64,000 nt of DNA from Pedobacter sp. MC2016-24 (GTDB taxonomy: Bacteria > Bacteroidota > Bacteroidia > Sphingobacteriales > Sphingobacteriaceae), in contig NZ_JADFBX010000008.1 of the NCBI RefSeq assembly GCF_015223055.1, forward strand, positions 1 through 64,000. The letters run 5' to 3'. Shown here piece by piece: positions 25,901 to 34,567 of the stretch. Below the pieces are notes generated by a model. It was not told where the DNA came from and did no database searches. It was given only the letters and a program-made list of their open reading frames with translations. Both the position numbers and the translations under genes were made by a program. Numbering within the stretch: position 1 is the stretch's first letter; the number at the start of each line of letters is the position of its first letter.

Positions 25901-26912
25901 TACATCTTTTAACAGATGAATCGCGTACGATCAGGTTTGTAGAAAGCACAACCTTTTCTACCAGTTTTTCCTCTGAATTCATCTTTTGCAGGATGATGTC
26001 TATAAGTTTAAGAGAAATGTCCCTCACAGGTTGTGCAACGGCTGTAATAGAGGGATTATAAATCCTGAAGAAATCCTGATCGTCAAAAGCCACCACGGCA
26101 AAATCATCAGGGATGGTTAGTTTCAATTGATTGATGGCTTCCAGCCCCTTAAAAGCTAGGTAATTGGTGGAGAAAAAGATGGCATCCACTTCTTTATTCT
26201 CCTTTAAGTAAGTCACAATTTCTTTGACGCTTTGCTCAGGGGAACAAGTGAAAGGTATTTTTAATATTTTGGGTTCTTTTCCATTTTCCAGGATTGTTTT
26301 TTCGTAACCGTTAAGTCGCTCCAGCATCTGGTTCTGATCGGAAGAAGTGGTCACCAAAGCAATGTGTTCAAAGCCTGAATCAAACAGGTGCTGTACTGCT
26401 TTTTTTGAAGTATTAAAGTTATCTACCACCACATAGTCTGTTTCCAGACCAGGAAAATACCGGTCGAAAAGTACTACCGGTATTTTTCTATCGATCAGCG
26501 ATTGAATTTCATCTTCAACACCTTTTGGTGGGGTTATGATATAGCCGTCTAAGTTTCTTTCTACAAAAAGCTTAATCAGTTCTTTAGTTTTTTCGGTATT
26601 GTCGTCTGTGCTGCAATAAATGATTTTATATCCTCGTTTGTATGCATCTTCTTCGATAATCCTTGCCACAGCAGAAAAAAATGCATTTGAAATGTCTTCT
26701 ATGATCAGTCCGATGATGTTTGTTTTCCCGGTCCGCATTCCCCGCGCAAACTGATTTTGTTTATAGCCGGTATCCTCAATTGTTTTTAGTATTTTCTCTT
26801 TGAGCTCCACGCTGATCCTTTTTTCGTCGGCCTTGCCATTAAGTACAAAAGAAACTGTTGTAATTGATGTATTACATCGCTGTGCGATGTCCTTAATAGA
26901 GAGTTTAGCCAT
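25893..26912 (-). CDS. LacI-family transcriptional regulator
   Basis: Repressor of 339 residues. The N-terminal helix-turn-helix and hinge (KLSIKDIAQRCNTSITTVSF, VLNGKADEKRIS, then YKQNQFARGMRTGKTNIIGL) are those of LacI/GalR proteins. The rest is a periplasmic-binding-protein-like sugar domain (DNFNTSKKAVQHLFDSGFEH, IPDDFAVVAFDDQDFFRI). It lies 9 bases downstream of the FucP-like transporter, so it is in that operon and probably autoregulates it. A palindrome overlapping the transporter promoter (28214-28229) is the best operator candidate. The inducing sugar is not determined; the context suggests fucose, mannose or a related sugar. Confidence 0.94.
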   Translation of the reverse strand: MAKLSIKDIAQRCNTSITTVSFVLNGKADEKRISVELKEKILKTIEDTGYKQNQFARGMRTGKTNIIGLIIEDISNAFFSAVARIIEEDAYKRGYKIIYCSTDDNTEKTKELIKLFVERNLDGYIITPPKGVEDEIQSLIDRKIPVVLFDRYFPGLETDYVVVDNFNTSKKAVQHLFDSGFEHIALVTTSSDQNQMLERLNGYEKTILENGKEPKILKIPFTCSPEQSVKEIVTYLKENKEVDAIFFSTNYLAFKGLEAINQLKLTIPDDFAVVAFDDQDFFRIYNPSITAVAQPVRDISLKLIDIILQKMNSEEKLVEKVVLSTNLIVRDSSVKRCIK

Positions 26913-26921
26913 GTGCTTGCA

Positions 26922-28154
26922 TTAGTGTTTTACTTTATAAAATTTGTAAGCGAATAAGAAGATCACAATATAGCAGATAATCGGGGTATAATAAGCATTT
27001 GCGATGCCGTATTTATCGGCAACCGCACCCATGATAAATGGAAAAAATGCGCCACCTACCACACCCATGGATAAAAATGAGGCTGCCTGTTGGGTGCGTG
27101 TGCCCAGATTTTTAAGACCTAAACTGAATATTGTAGGGAACATAATGCTAAAGAAGAAATTGATCATGAGTAAGGCGATAAAGGATGTCAGGCCAAAGCT
27201 TTGCGCTACGATGATACATAAGATGATATTACCCAGAGCAAAGATCGCCAGTAGTTTGTTAGGTGCGATAATCCGCATCAAAAATGTTCCTATAAAACGT
27301 CCGGCAAGCATCATTCCCATGAATAATACCATGTAATTTCCTGCTTCTGCGTCACTGAAGCCCATTTTTTCGTGTGCATAATTGATGAAAAAGGCCCATG
27401 TACCTGCCTGGGCTGCAACATTAAAAAACTGTGCAACAACCGCCCAGACAAAATGTTTATGGTCAAAAAGCCTTTTTTCAGGAGCTACGTCTACGTTTAC
27501 AGCGTCCGCATCTGATTCGGTGACCGCATGGGGATCTGTGGTAGGAGGTACCTTTACAAATGAAAAGGAAACTGCTACGAGTAAAATGACCGTTCCGATT
27601 ACCCCATACAGGATTTTAACAGAAGTTAAGTCTGTACTGCCTGCCACGTTATTTCGCAACAAAAAGTAACTGCCGATTGCGGGACCCAACATAGCACCAA
27701 CTGCGTTGAAGGACTGCGCGAAATTGATGCGCTGGTCGCTGGTACGCTGATCACCCAGTGATGCTACAAACGGGTGGGCAACTGTTTCCAGTGTAGAAAG
27801 GCCGCAGCCGACCACGAACAGTGCAATGCCAAAAAAAGCGAAAGAAGAAATGTTGGCTGCGGGTACAAACAGAAATGCACCGGTAGCAAATAGCGCTAAG
27901 CCTAAAAGTACGCCTTTTTTATAGCCAAAACGTTTCATGAATAATCCCGCAGGTATACCCATTACGGCATAAGCGCCAAAAACAGCGAATTGCACAAAGG
28001 CCGACTGTGACTTGGAGAGACTCATGGTATGCTGAAAATGTTTGTTCAATACATCGGCCATGGTAATGGCGATGCCCCAAAACATAAATAATGAAGTGAC
28101 AAATACAAGGGTAACCAGGAATTTCCTATCCGTAAAGGTTGCTTTTTGTTGCAT
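26922..28154 (-). CDS. FucP-like sugar:H+ symporter (MFS)
   Basis: Major facilitator of 410 residues with twelve predicted helices and the FucP-family N-terminus (FVTSLFMFWGIAITMADVLN, KHFQHTMSLSKSQSAFVQF). The motif FGAYAVMGIPAGLFMKRFGY KKG resembles the FucP loop, and the Asn and Asp/Glu of helix 1 and 4 seem retained. Members import L-fucose, galactose/glucose, N-acetylglucosamine or mannose with protons. The exact sugar cannot be read here. It heads the fucP-like/lacI pair and diverges from the FAD enzyme and GH92 mannosidase, so import of a sugar freed from mannose-containing glycans is plausible. Confidence 0.88.
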   Translation of the reverse strand: MQQKATFTDRKFLVTLVFVTSLFMFWGIAITMADVLNKHFQHTMSLSKSQSAFVQFAVFGAYAVMGIPAGLFMKRFGYKKGVLLGLALFATGAFLFVPAANISSFAFFGIALFVVGCGLSTLETVAHPFVASLGDQRTSDQRINFAQSFNAVGAMLGPAIGSYFLLRNNVAGSTDLTSVKILYGVIGTVILLVAVSFSFVKVPPTTDPHAVTESDADAVNVDVAPEKRLFDHKHFVWAVVAQFFNVAAQAGTWAFFINYAHEKMGFSDAEAGNYMVLFMGMMLAGRFIGTFLMRIIAPNKLLAIFALGNIILCIIVAQSFGLTSFIALLMINFFFSIMFPTIFSLGLKNLGTRTQQAASFLSMGVVGGAFFPFIMGAVADKYGIANAYYTPIICYIVIFLFAYKFYKVKH

Positions 28155-28213
28155 GGTTTAATGTTTAAATTTGGTTGGTTTTATTTTAAAAATACGATTG
28201 ACGTTTTTTTCTA

Positions 28214-28229
28214 CTATGTTCAAACATAG
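28214..28229. promoter_or_regulatory. Candidate LacI-type operator palindrome
   Basis: CTATGTT, two bases, AACATAG: perfect 7-base arms around a CA centre. It overlaps the -7 element of the transporter promoter on the minus strand, and lies about 50-65 bases upstream of the predicted start of the divergent FAD-enzyme transcript. The position is what a LacI-type repressor would need to block transporter transcription. Confidence 0.6.
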
Positions 28230-28252
28230 GGATACTAAAATGATTTAGCAAT
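28221..28252 (-). promoter_or_regulatory. Promoter of the FucP-like/lacI operon (ATTG-N20-TATGTTTG)
   Basis: The minus strand reads ATTG at 28249-28252, then 20 bases, then TATGTTTG at 28221-28228. The -7 box is exact and the -33 box has one mismatch. The leader would be about 60 bases. The -7 box lies inside the palindrome at 28214-28229. Confidence 0.6.
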
Positions 28253-28275
28253 ATTAATTATTTCTTTTATATTTG
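28244..28275 (+). promoter_or_regulatory. Promoter of the FAD enzyme/GH92 genes (TTTA-N20-TATATTTG)
   Basis: TTTA at 28244-28247 is followed after 20 bases by an exact TATATTTG at 28268-28275. The -33 region overlaps that of the divergent transporter promoter on the other strand, so the two promoters stand back to back. Confidence 0.58.
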
Positions 28276-28312
28276 GTAGTAGCAGAATATACTCTGATGC
28301 ATTTAATTGAAA

Positions 28313-29974
28313 ATGAAAAACCTGTCAGCCCGAAGCGCAATTTTTACCCTATTTGGCTTTTTAGCCTGGAATCAAAGCCCCTTAAAAGCGCAAAATGAAA
28401 CATATAAAGCCGATATCGTAATTTATGGCGGTACCTCTGCAGCTGTTACTGCTGCCGTCCAGGCTACAAAAATGAAGAAATCTGTGATTATGATATCGCC
28501 GGATATTCATTTAGGGGGCCTTACTTCCGGCGGACTTGGTTTTACAGATACCGGAGATAAGTCAGTCATTGGTGGTCTGTCCCGTGAATTTTATCACCGT
28601 GTGTATTTACATTATCAAAGGGACAGTGCCTGGAAATGGCAAAAAAAAGAAGCTTACGGAAATAAAGGTCAGGGCACTCCGGCTATGGATGGCGCTGAGC
28701 GCACCATGTGGATCTTTGAACCGCATGTTGCCGAGCAAATCATGAACGATTTCATTAAGGAACATAAAATAAAAGTTTTAAAAAACGAGTGGTTAAACCG
28801 AAATAACGGGGTAGAAATGCGTGCAGGCAAAATCGTTTCCATAAAAACCCTGAGTGGGAAAAAAATAACTGGAAAAATGTTTATCGACGCCACTTATGAA
28901 GGGGACTTAATGGCTACTGCTAAAGTTAGCTATCATGTGGGCAGGGAAGCAAACAGTACCTATGGCGAAAAATGGAACGGCGTACAGGTAGGGGTGTTTC
29001 AACATGGACATCATTTTAAAACCAATATTTCAGCTTATCAGGTGCCGGGTGATAAAAATAGCGGTTTGCTGGCCGGAATTTCAACTGATGCACCAGGCAA
29101 GCAAGGATCTGGAGATCATAAGTTACAAGCCTACTGCTTTAGAATGTGTCTCACTAACATAGAAAACAATAGGCTTACATTTCCTAAACCCGATCATTAT
29201 AATCCCAAAAATTATGAATTGTTGGCCAGAGTGTTTGAAAGCGGTTGGAGTGAGGTTTTCAATAAATACGATCCATTACCCAATCATAAAACAGACACCA
29301 ATAACCACGGTCCCTTTAGTACCGATTACATCGGGATGAATTACGATTATCCTGAAGCCAGTTATGAAAAAAGAAAGGCCATTATTAAGCAACACGAAGA
29401 TTATCAGAAAGGATTGATGTACTTTATGGCTACGGATCCAAGGGTGCCAAAAGACCTGCAAAAAAAGATAAATACCTGGGGCCTTGCCAAAGACGAATTT
29501 AAAGACAATGGAAATTGGCCACATCAGATTTATGTCAGAGAAGCCAGGAGGATGATTGGCGATTACGTCATGTCCGAAAATGAAGTTTTAGGAATTAAAG
29601 CTGTTTCCAATTCCATTGGCATGGGATCTTATGCCCTGGATTCGCACCATACACAACGTTATGTGGATGCCAACGGTTTTGTTCAAAATGAAGGTGATAT
29701 TGGTGTAAAAGCTCCTAAGCCTTATGCTATACCTTACCAAGCTATTGTTCCCAAAAAATCAGAATGTAAAAATCTGTTTGTGCCGGTTTGCTTATCGGTA
29801 TCCCATATTGCTTATGGTTCTATCAGAATGGAGCCTGTATTTATGATCCTGGGAGAGTCTGCAGCAACAGCAGCAGCATTGGCAATTGACCAGAATACCG
29901 CCATTCAGGATTTACCATACGGAGATTTGAAAAGTGCCTTGTTAAAGCAAAATCAGAAGTTAAATTTAAATTAG
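28313..29974 (+). CDS. Secreted FAD-dependent oxidoreductase (FAD_oxidored type)
   Basis: Flavoprotein of 553 residues with a signal peptide (about residues 1-24, ending SPLKAQ). A Rossmann FAD-binding start follows (YKADIVIYGGTSAAVTAAVQ), then HLGGLTSGGLGFTDTG and FIDATYEGDLMA. These match the PF12831-type FAD-dependent oxidoreductases common in polysaccharide loci of Bacteroidota. The ending (FMILGESAATAAALAID) is also typical. A TTG two codons upstream keeps the frame open, but the ATG at 28313 is chosen. The substrate is unknown. The GH92 mannosidase follows after 74 bases without a terminator, suggesting action on the same glycan or on released sugars. Confidence 0.82.
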   Translation: MKNLSARSAIFTLFGFLAWNQSPLKAQNETYKADIVIYGGTSAAVTAAVQATKMKKSVIMISPDIHLGGLTSGGLGFTDTGDKSVIGGLSREFYHRVYLHYQRDSAWKWQKKEAYGNKGQGTPAMDGAERTMWIFEPHVAEQIMNDFIKEHKIKVLKNEWLNRNNGVEMRAGKIVSIKTLSGKKITGKMFIDATYEGDLMATAKVSYHVGREANSTYGEKWNGVQVGVFQHGHHFKTNISAYQVPGDKNSGLLAGISTDAPGKQGSGDHKLQAYCFRMCLTNIENNRLTFPKPDHYNPKNYELLARVFESGWSEVFNKYDPLPNHKTDTNNHGPFSTDYIGMNYDYPEASYEKRKAIIKQHEDYQKGLMYFMATDPRVPKDLQKKINTWGLAKDEFKDNGNWPHQIYVREARRMIGDYVMSENEVLGIKAVSNSIGMGSYALDSHHTQRYVDANGFVQNEGDIGVKAPKPYAIPYQAIVPKKSECKNLFVPVCLSVSHIAYGSIRMEPVFMILGESAATAAALAIDQNTAIQDLPYGDLKSALLKQNQKLNLN

Positions 29975-30048
29975 ATTTCATGTATTTACTTAAGAAAATA
30001 AAAAAATATTATCGATGTTCTAAGCATAAAATTTCATAATATTAAAAC

Positions 30049-32337
30049 ATGATTAAAGAACTTTTAACTGCTTCATTATTAGTCGTATCCTCTGCTTTGT
30101 CTGCACAGACTATAGGGAAAGTTACAGATCCTGTAGATTGGGTTAACCCTTTAATGGGGACTGCCAGTAAACCGGCGCTGTCTAACGGTAATACATATCC
30201 TACAATTGCATTGCCATGGGGTATGAATTTTTGGACACCGCAAACTGGTAAAATGGGAGATGGATGGGCATATACCTATGATGCTGATAAAATCAGGGGT
30301 TTTAAGCAAACACATCAGCCATCTCCGTGGATGAACGATTACGGGCAGTTTTCAATTATGCCTGTAACTGGCAAAATGAAGTTTAATCAGGACGATAGGG
30401 CGAGCTGGTTTTCCCATAAATCTGAAGTAGTAAAGCCATATTATTATAGCGTTTATCTTGCAGATGCCGATGTAACGACAGAGATCAGTCCTACAGAGCG
30501 CGCCGCACAGTTCCGCGTTACCTTCCCTAAGTCTGATGAATCCTATATTGTAGTGGATGCATTCGACAAAGGATCTTATGTGAAGATCATTCCGGCTGAA
30601 CATAAAATCATCGGTTACAGTACACGTTATAGCCGTGGCAAGCTGGAAAACTTCAAAAATTATTTTGTCATTTATTTTGATAAACCTTTTGCTTCTGCAG
30701 ATGGATGGAAAGGCAACGACCTGTTAAAGGGACAGCTTGAAGTCAATGCAGACCATTCTGGAGCCATCGTTGGTTTTAAAACGGCCAAAGGTGAGCAGGT
30801 AAATATAAAAGTTGCTTCTTCATTTATCAGCTTTGAACAGGCTGAACTAAACCTGAGCAGAGAACTGTCTAACGATAGTTTTGAGACCACCAAACAAAAA
30901 GGTAAAACTACATGGAACAAAACGCTCGGCAAAATTTCCGTAGAGGGCGGTACAGTAGATCAAACACGTACCTTTTATTCCAGTTTCTACCGTACGTTGT
31001 TTTTTCCACATAAAATGTACGAACTGGATAAAACCAATAAAGTAGTACACTGGAGCCCTTATACGGGCAAAGTATTGCCTGGTTACAGATTTGGTGGTAC
31101 TGGTTTTTGGGATACTTTCAGGGCATTATATCCCTTCTTGAATCTCATGTATCCGGCAGTGAACAAAGAAATGCAGGAAGGCTTAATTAACGATTATAAA
31201 GAAGGTGGCTGGCTGCCGGAATGGTCCAGCCCGGCCTACGCAGATTGTATGATCGGTAATAACTCAGCTTCGGTAGTAGCAGATGCCTATATTAAAGGGA
31301 TGCGTGGATATGACATCAATACCCTATGGGAAGCCGTAAAGCATGGTGCAAATAACGAAGGTCCGCAGGCAACAGGCCGGCGGGGGGTTAAATACTATAA
31401 TGAGCTGGGATATGTGCCTTACGATGTAAAGATCAATGAAAATGCAGCAAGAACTTTAGAATATGCTTATGATGATTTTACCATTTATCAATTGGGTAAA
31501 GCGTTGAAAAAGCCAGCTTCGGAAATTGATATTTATAAACAACGCAGTATGAACTACAAAAATCTCTTTGACCCTTCAAGTGGATTAATGCGTGGTAAAA
31601 ATGCAGATGGTAAATTCCAGTCTCCATTTAATCCTTTTAAATGGGGAGATGCTTTTACAGAAGGAAATAGCTGGCACTACTCCTGGTCTGTGTTTCAGGA
31701 TATAGATGGATTGGCCACATTAATGGGAGGTAAAGAGAAATTTGTGAACAAGCTTGATTCTGTATTTACACTTCCTCCTGTTTTTGACGACAGTTATTAT
31801 GGTGGTGTAATCCACGAGATCCGTGAGATGCAGATTGCCAATATGGGTCAGTATGCACATGGAAATCAGCCAATACAACACATGATTTACCTGTATAATT
31901 ATGCCGGTGCACCATGGAAAACGCAGTATTGGGTTCGTGAGACTATGGACAGAATGTACAAGGCTACACCAGACGGATATTGTGGTGATGAAGATAACGG
32001 ACAGACCTCTGCATGGTATGTTTTCTCTGCAATGGGCTTTTATCCGGTAACTCCGGCTGTAGACCAGTATGTGATTGGTGCTCCTTTATTCAAAAAGGTA
32101 ACACTTAACCTTGAAAATGGAAAAACACTAACCATCAATGCTGCAAAAAATAACAAAGATAACAAGTACATCAAGAGTTTAACACATAACGGTAAACCCT
32201 ATACCAGGAACTGGCTAAGTCATTTAGCCTTGTTGCAAGGGGGCGTGTTGAATTTTGAAATGTCTGCAAATCCCAACAAAAACAGGGGGACAGACCGTGC
32301 TGATTATCCATATTCATTGTCTACGGTAAAAGAGTAA
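30049..32337 (+). CDS. GH92 alpha-mannosidase, secreted
   Basis: Calcium-dependent exo-alpha-mannosidase of 762 residues with a short signal peptide (ending ALSAQ, about residue 20). The N-terminal beta domain opens with the family start DWVNPLMGTASKPALSNGNT. The catalytic (alpha/alpha)6 part carries GFWDTFRALYP, WLPEWSSPAYADCMIGNNSA and GNQPIQHMIYLYNYAGAPWK, and the GH92 signature GDEDNGQTSAWYVFSAMGFY is near residue 646. Most members cut alpha-1,2-mannose from N-glycans or yeast mannan; linkage specificity cannot be read here. It likely works with the neighbouring FAD enzyme and FucP-like transporter. The DeoR-type gene converges on it 49 bases downstream. Confidence 0.94.
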   Translation: MIKELLTASLLVVSSALSAQTIGKVTDPVDWVNPLMGTASKPALSNGNTYPTIALPWGMNFWTPQTGKMGDGWAYTYDADKIRGFKQTHQPSPWMNDYGQFSIMPVTGKMKFNQDDRASWFSHKSEVVKPYYYSVYLADADVTTEISPTERAAQFRVTFPKSDESYIVVDAFDKGSYVKIIPAEHKIIGYSTRYSRGKLENFKNYFVIYFDKPFASADGWKGNDLLKGQLEVNADHSGAIVGFKTAKGEQVNIKVASSFISFEQAELNLSRELSNDSFETTKQKGKTTWNKTLGKISVEGGTVDQTRTFYSSFYRTLFFPHKMYELDKTNKVVHWSPYTGKVLPGYRFGGTGFWDTFRALYPFLNLMYPAVNKEMQEGLINDYKEGGWLPEWSSPAYADCMIGNNSASVVADAYIKGMRGYDINTLWEAVKHGANNEGPQATGRRGVKYYNELGYVPYDVKINENAARTLEYAYDDFTIYQLGKALKKPASEIDIYKQRSMNYKNLFDPSSGLMRGKNADGKFQSPFNPFKWGDAFTEGNSWHYSWSVFQDIDGLATLMGGKEKFVNKLDSVFTLPPVFDDSYYGGVIHEIREMQIANMGQYAHGNQPIQHMIYLYNYAGAPWKTQYWVRETMDRMYKATPDGYCGDEDNGQTSAWYVFSAMGFYPVTPAVDQYVIGAPLFKKVTLNLENGKTLTINAAKNNKDNKYIKSLTHNGKPYTRNWLSHLALLQGGVLNFEMSANPNKNRGTDRADYPYSLSTVKE

Positions 32338-32386
32338 TTCATTGTCAACTATGATGGACAAAGTGGTCTTTAGCGATGAAAAATGC

Positions 32387-33136
32387 TCAGATGATCTTTA
32401 GCTTTTTAAACCGAAGGTCATCCAATTTAGAATCGTCGCTGGGAAGTTCCGTGACCAGGACATTTACGTGCTGGAGATTGCAGACTACAAACGGTTCAAC
32501 TGTGCCTATCTTGTTGCTATTGACAACTACAGCTACCGTTTTAGAACCTTTCAACATGGCCTTCTTAACTGCACCATCTTCTCTTATTGCCGATGTGATG
32601 CCAAAGTCAGTTGAGATTGCGCAAGTACCCATCAGATAAAGGTCGACAACAAAATCAGCTGCTTCATCACATGTTCTGGCACCTGTGTTTGTTTGTGTAT
32701 TCCTGTCATAGTTTCCGCCAAGCACGATGATCTCTACATTTCGGAACCTGTCTAATAACGGAACTAAAGCTATATTATTGGTGATGATCCTCAATGAAGC
32801 GTTAATTGGCAAATACTCAGCAACGGTACATATGGTGGTTCCACCATCCATGAAAATACTCATTCCAGGTTTGAGTAAAGACTGGACCTTCATCCCGATG
32901 ACCTCTTTTTCTGTGGCGTGAAAATTTGTCCGGTCCTGAAAGGAAAGTGGATTCTTATCGCGTGGTATGGCCCCACCTCTGACTTTTGATAGCAGACCAT
33001 TTTCATGCAGGTAATCAATGTCCCGACGAATGGTATCCTCAGAAACAGATAGTGCTGCAGACAGTTCAGTATAACTGGCCATGCCTTTATTCTTCAGACT
33101 GGAGATGATGTGTTCGAACCGTTTTTCTCTGATCAT
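32387..33136 (-). CDS. DeoR/GlpR-family transcriptional regulator
   Basis: Repressor of 249 residues. The N-terminal DeoR helix-turn-helix (MIREKRFEHIISSLKNKG, then LSVSEDTIRRDIDYLHENGL) leads into the typical GGAIPR linker. The C-terminal DeoRC sugar-phosphate sensor domain includes IFMDGGTTICTVAEYL and the effector region KAMLKGSKTVAVVVNSNKIG. DeoR proteins usually answer to a phosphorylated sugar and control adjacent sugar genes. It is divergent from an MFS transporter, and the region between them contains an array of ATTTGCA repeats that is its likely binding site. A -7 element TATATTTG ends only 7 bases before its ATG, so the mRNA may be almost leaderless. Confidence 0.93.
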   Translation of the reverse strand: MIREKRFEHIISSLKNKGMASYTELSAALSVSEDTIRRDIDYLHENGLLSKVRGGAIPRDKNPLSFQDRTNFHATEKEVIGMKVQSLLKPGMSIFMDGGTTICTVAEYLPINASLRIITNNIALVPLLDRFRNVEIIVLGGNYDRNTQTNTGARTCDEAADFVVDLYLMGTCAISTDFGITSAIREDGAVKKAMLKGSKTVAVVVNSNKIGTVEPFVVCNLQHVNVLVTELPSDDSKLDDLRFKKLKII

Positions 33137-33143
33137 GTACTTA

Positions 33144-33175
33144 CAAATATAATTCTTTAGGACCGTTGCTTAAAA
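33144..33175 (-). promoter_or_regulatory. Promoter of the DeoR-type gene (TTTT-N20-TATATTTG)
   Basis: The minus strand reads TTTT at 33172-33175, then 20 bases, then an exact TATATTTG at 33144-33151. Only 7 bases separate the -7 box from the ATG at 33136. Confidence 0.52.
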
Positions 33176-33206
33176 TCGTAGAACTCCGGCTTTCCGTTTT
33201 GCGTTT

Positions 33207-33242
33207 ATTTGCAAATTTGCAAATATTTGCATTAATTTGCAT
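33207..33242. repeat. ATTTGCA operator-like repeat array
   Basis: Four copies of ATTTGCA begin at 33207, 33215, 33225 and 33235. The first two are complete palindromes (ATTTGCAAAT at 33207-33216 and 33215-33224, sharing two bases); the last two read ATTTGCAT. Spacings are 8, 10 and 10 bases, close to one helical turn. The array ends two bases before the ATG of the MFS gene. It also contains a near-consensus promoter (TTTG at 33208-33211, 20 bases, TTAATTTG at 33232-33239), so a bound repressor would cover the promoter. Confidence 0.8.
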
Positions 33243-33243
33243 C

Positions 33244-34419
33244 ATGAAAAATAATAACACCACGGTAAAAGCCAAAAAAGCAACACAGTATGTTTTTTTA
33301 GTTTGCGGGTTTGCACTTTCAAGCTGGGCACCAATGGTACCTTTCGCAAAAGAAAGACTTCAGCTTAATGATGGAAGCCTGGGATTACTTCTACTGCTTT
33401 TTGGTGCCGGAGCGATTTCGATGATGCCGCTGAGCGGTTATCTTTCTAAGTTATACGGTACCCGGGTCGTGATTTTGATTTCGGGAATGATAGCAGCTGT
33501 TTTTCTTCCGGTCCTGCTATTGATGCCCAATCCCTGGACAATGGGGGCCGCGCTTTTTATTTTTGGCAGTGGAATCGGGGTCATTGATGTGGCGATGAAT
33601 TCTCAAGGTATCCATGTTCAGAACCGATATGGACGTCCAATCATGTCATCCCTCCATGGCCTTTTTAGCGTGGGTGGCCTATGTGGTTCTCTGGGCTTAG
33701 GATTATTGATGCGGGCAGGGCTCAACCCCTTAACAGCAGCTGTATCAATTTCGATACTGCTGATCGTTATCCTGCTATGGAAATACCAGTCGCTGTTTTC
33801 TAAAAACCAAGAGAATGACCTCCGGGAAAATCCAGGCCATGATGACAATAAGATAAAAAACAGATCAGGATGGTTCAGCCCGGCAATACTTTTTCTGGGC
33901 GCAGCGTGTTTTGCTGTATTTCTCTCCGAAGGCGCAATGCTGGATTGGAGTGCTCTTTTTTTAAAGGAAAATAGGGGTGTTGATGCAGAACTTGCAGGAG
34001 TCGGGTATGCCACTTTTTCGATTGCGATGGCAGCCATGCGACTTTTGGGAGATCGCATTGTGGAACGTTTTAGTGAAAAAATCGTTGTCGTTGGTGGTGG
34101 TCTGATCGCGGCTTTGGGGATTTTTATTGCCGTAGTAACACCGTGGGTTCCGACCACGCTGTTGGGCTTCGTACTTTTAGGTGTAGGTGCAGCAAATATA
34201 GTCCCTGTTTTTTTTAGCGAGGGAGGCAGACTTAAAAGCGTACCAGCTTCGGTGGCGATTCCTGCAATTAGCACTATGGGCTACGCAGGTCAGCTAGCTG
34301 GTCCAGCGCTGCTTGGATTCATCGCTTACCACTTTTCATTAGCAGTTGCGTTGATGTTTACCGGGATATTGTTGCTGAGTGTTGCCCTCGCTTACGCCTT
34401 CAGAAAAGCCAATGTTTAA
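33244..34419 (+). CDS. MFS transporter
   Basis: Major facilitator of 391 residues with about twelve helices (ATQYVFLVCGFALSSWAPMV, GSLGLLLLLFGAGAISMMPL and on). The inter-helix motif GYLSKLYGTRVV and the central stretch MNSQGIHVQNRYGRPIMSSL resemble MFS proteins of the YfcJ/YbjJ-like group, whose substrates are poorly known. MKNNNTTVKAKKATQ at 33244 is chosen as the start; the open frame extends 26 codons upstream, but that part would translate the operator repeats. Divergence from the DeoR gene suggests a sugar or sugar-derivative substrate, either import or efflux. Confidence 0.87.
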   Translation: MKNNNTTVKAKKATQYVFLVCGFALSSWAPMVPFAKERLQLNDGSLGLLLLLFGAGAISMMPLSGYLSKLYGTRVVILISGMIAAVFLPVLLLMPNPWTMGAALFIFGSGIGVIDVAMNSQGIHVQNRYGRPIMSSLHGLFSVGGLCGSLGLGLLMRAGLNPLTAAVSISILLIVILLWKYQSLFSKNQENDLRENPGHDDNKIKNRSGWFSPAILFLGAACFAVFLSEGAMLDWSALFLKENRGVDAELAGVGYATFSIAMAAMRLLGDRIVERFSEKIVVVGGGLIAALGIFIAVVTPWVPTTLLGFVLLGVGAANIVPVFFSEGGRLKSVPASVAIPAISTMGYAGQLAGPALLGFIAYHFSLAVALMFTGILLLSVALAYAFRKANV

Positions 34420-34448
34420 CATGTTTAATAGACTAGGCACATTTCTAA

Positions 34449-34476
34449 ATTTATTTCACATTATTGTGAGATAAAT
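34449..34476. promoter_or_regulatory. Inverted repeat between the MFS gene and the lipoprotein gene
   Basis: Arms of 12 bases (34449-34460 and 34465-34476, one G-U type mismatch) surround a TTAT loop. No T-run follows on the plus strand, so it is either a weak terminator of the MFS gene or a protein-binding palindrome (TTTCACA / TGTGAGA core). Confidence 0.4.
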
Positions 34477-34567
34477 GGTTTGATTGAGCTGATTATTTCA
34501 TCTTTTTCACAAAATCAAGATACGGATGGCAGGATTATTGAAACCCGCTACGAAACTAAATTGAAAA

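Noticed and set aside
33618..34274. 218-codon open frame on the minus strand inside the MFS gene
   Set aside because: It is Ser/Pro/Lys-rich with no family likeness and lies fully antisense to a clear transporter; a codon shadow.
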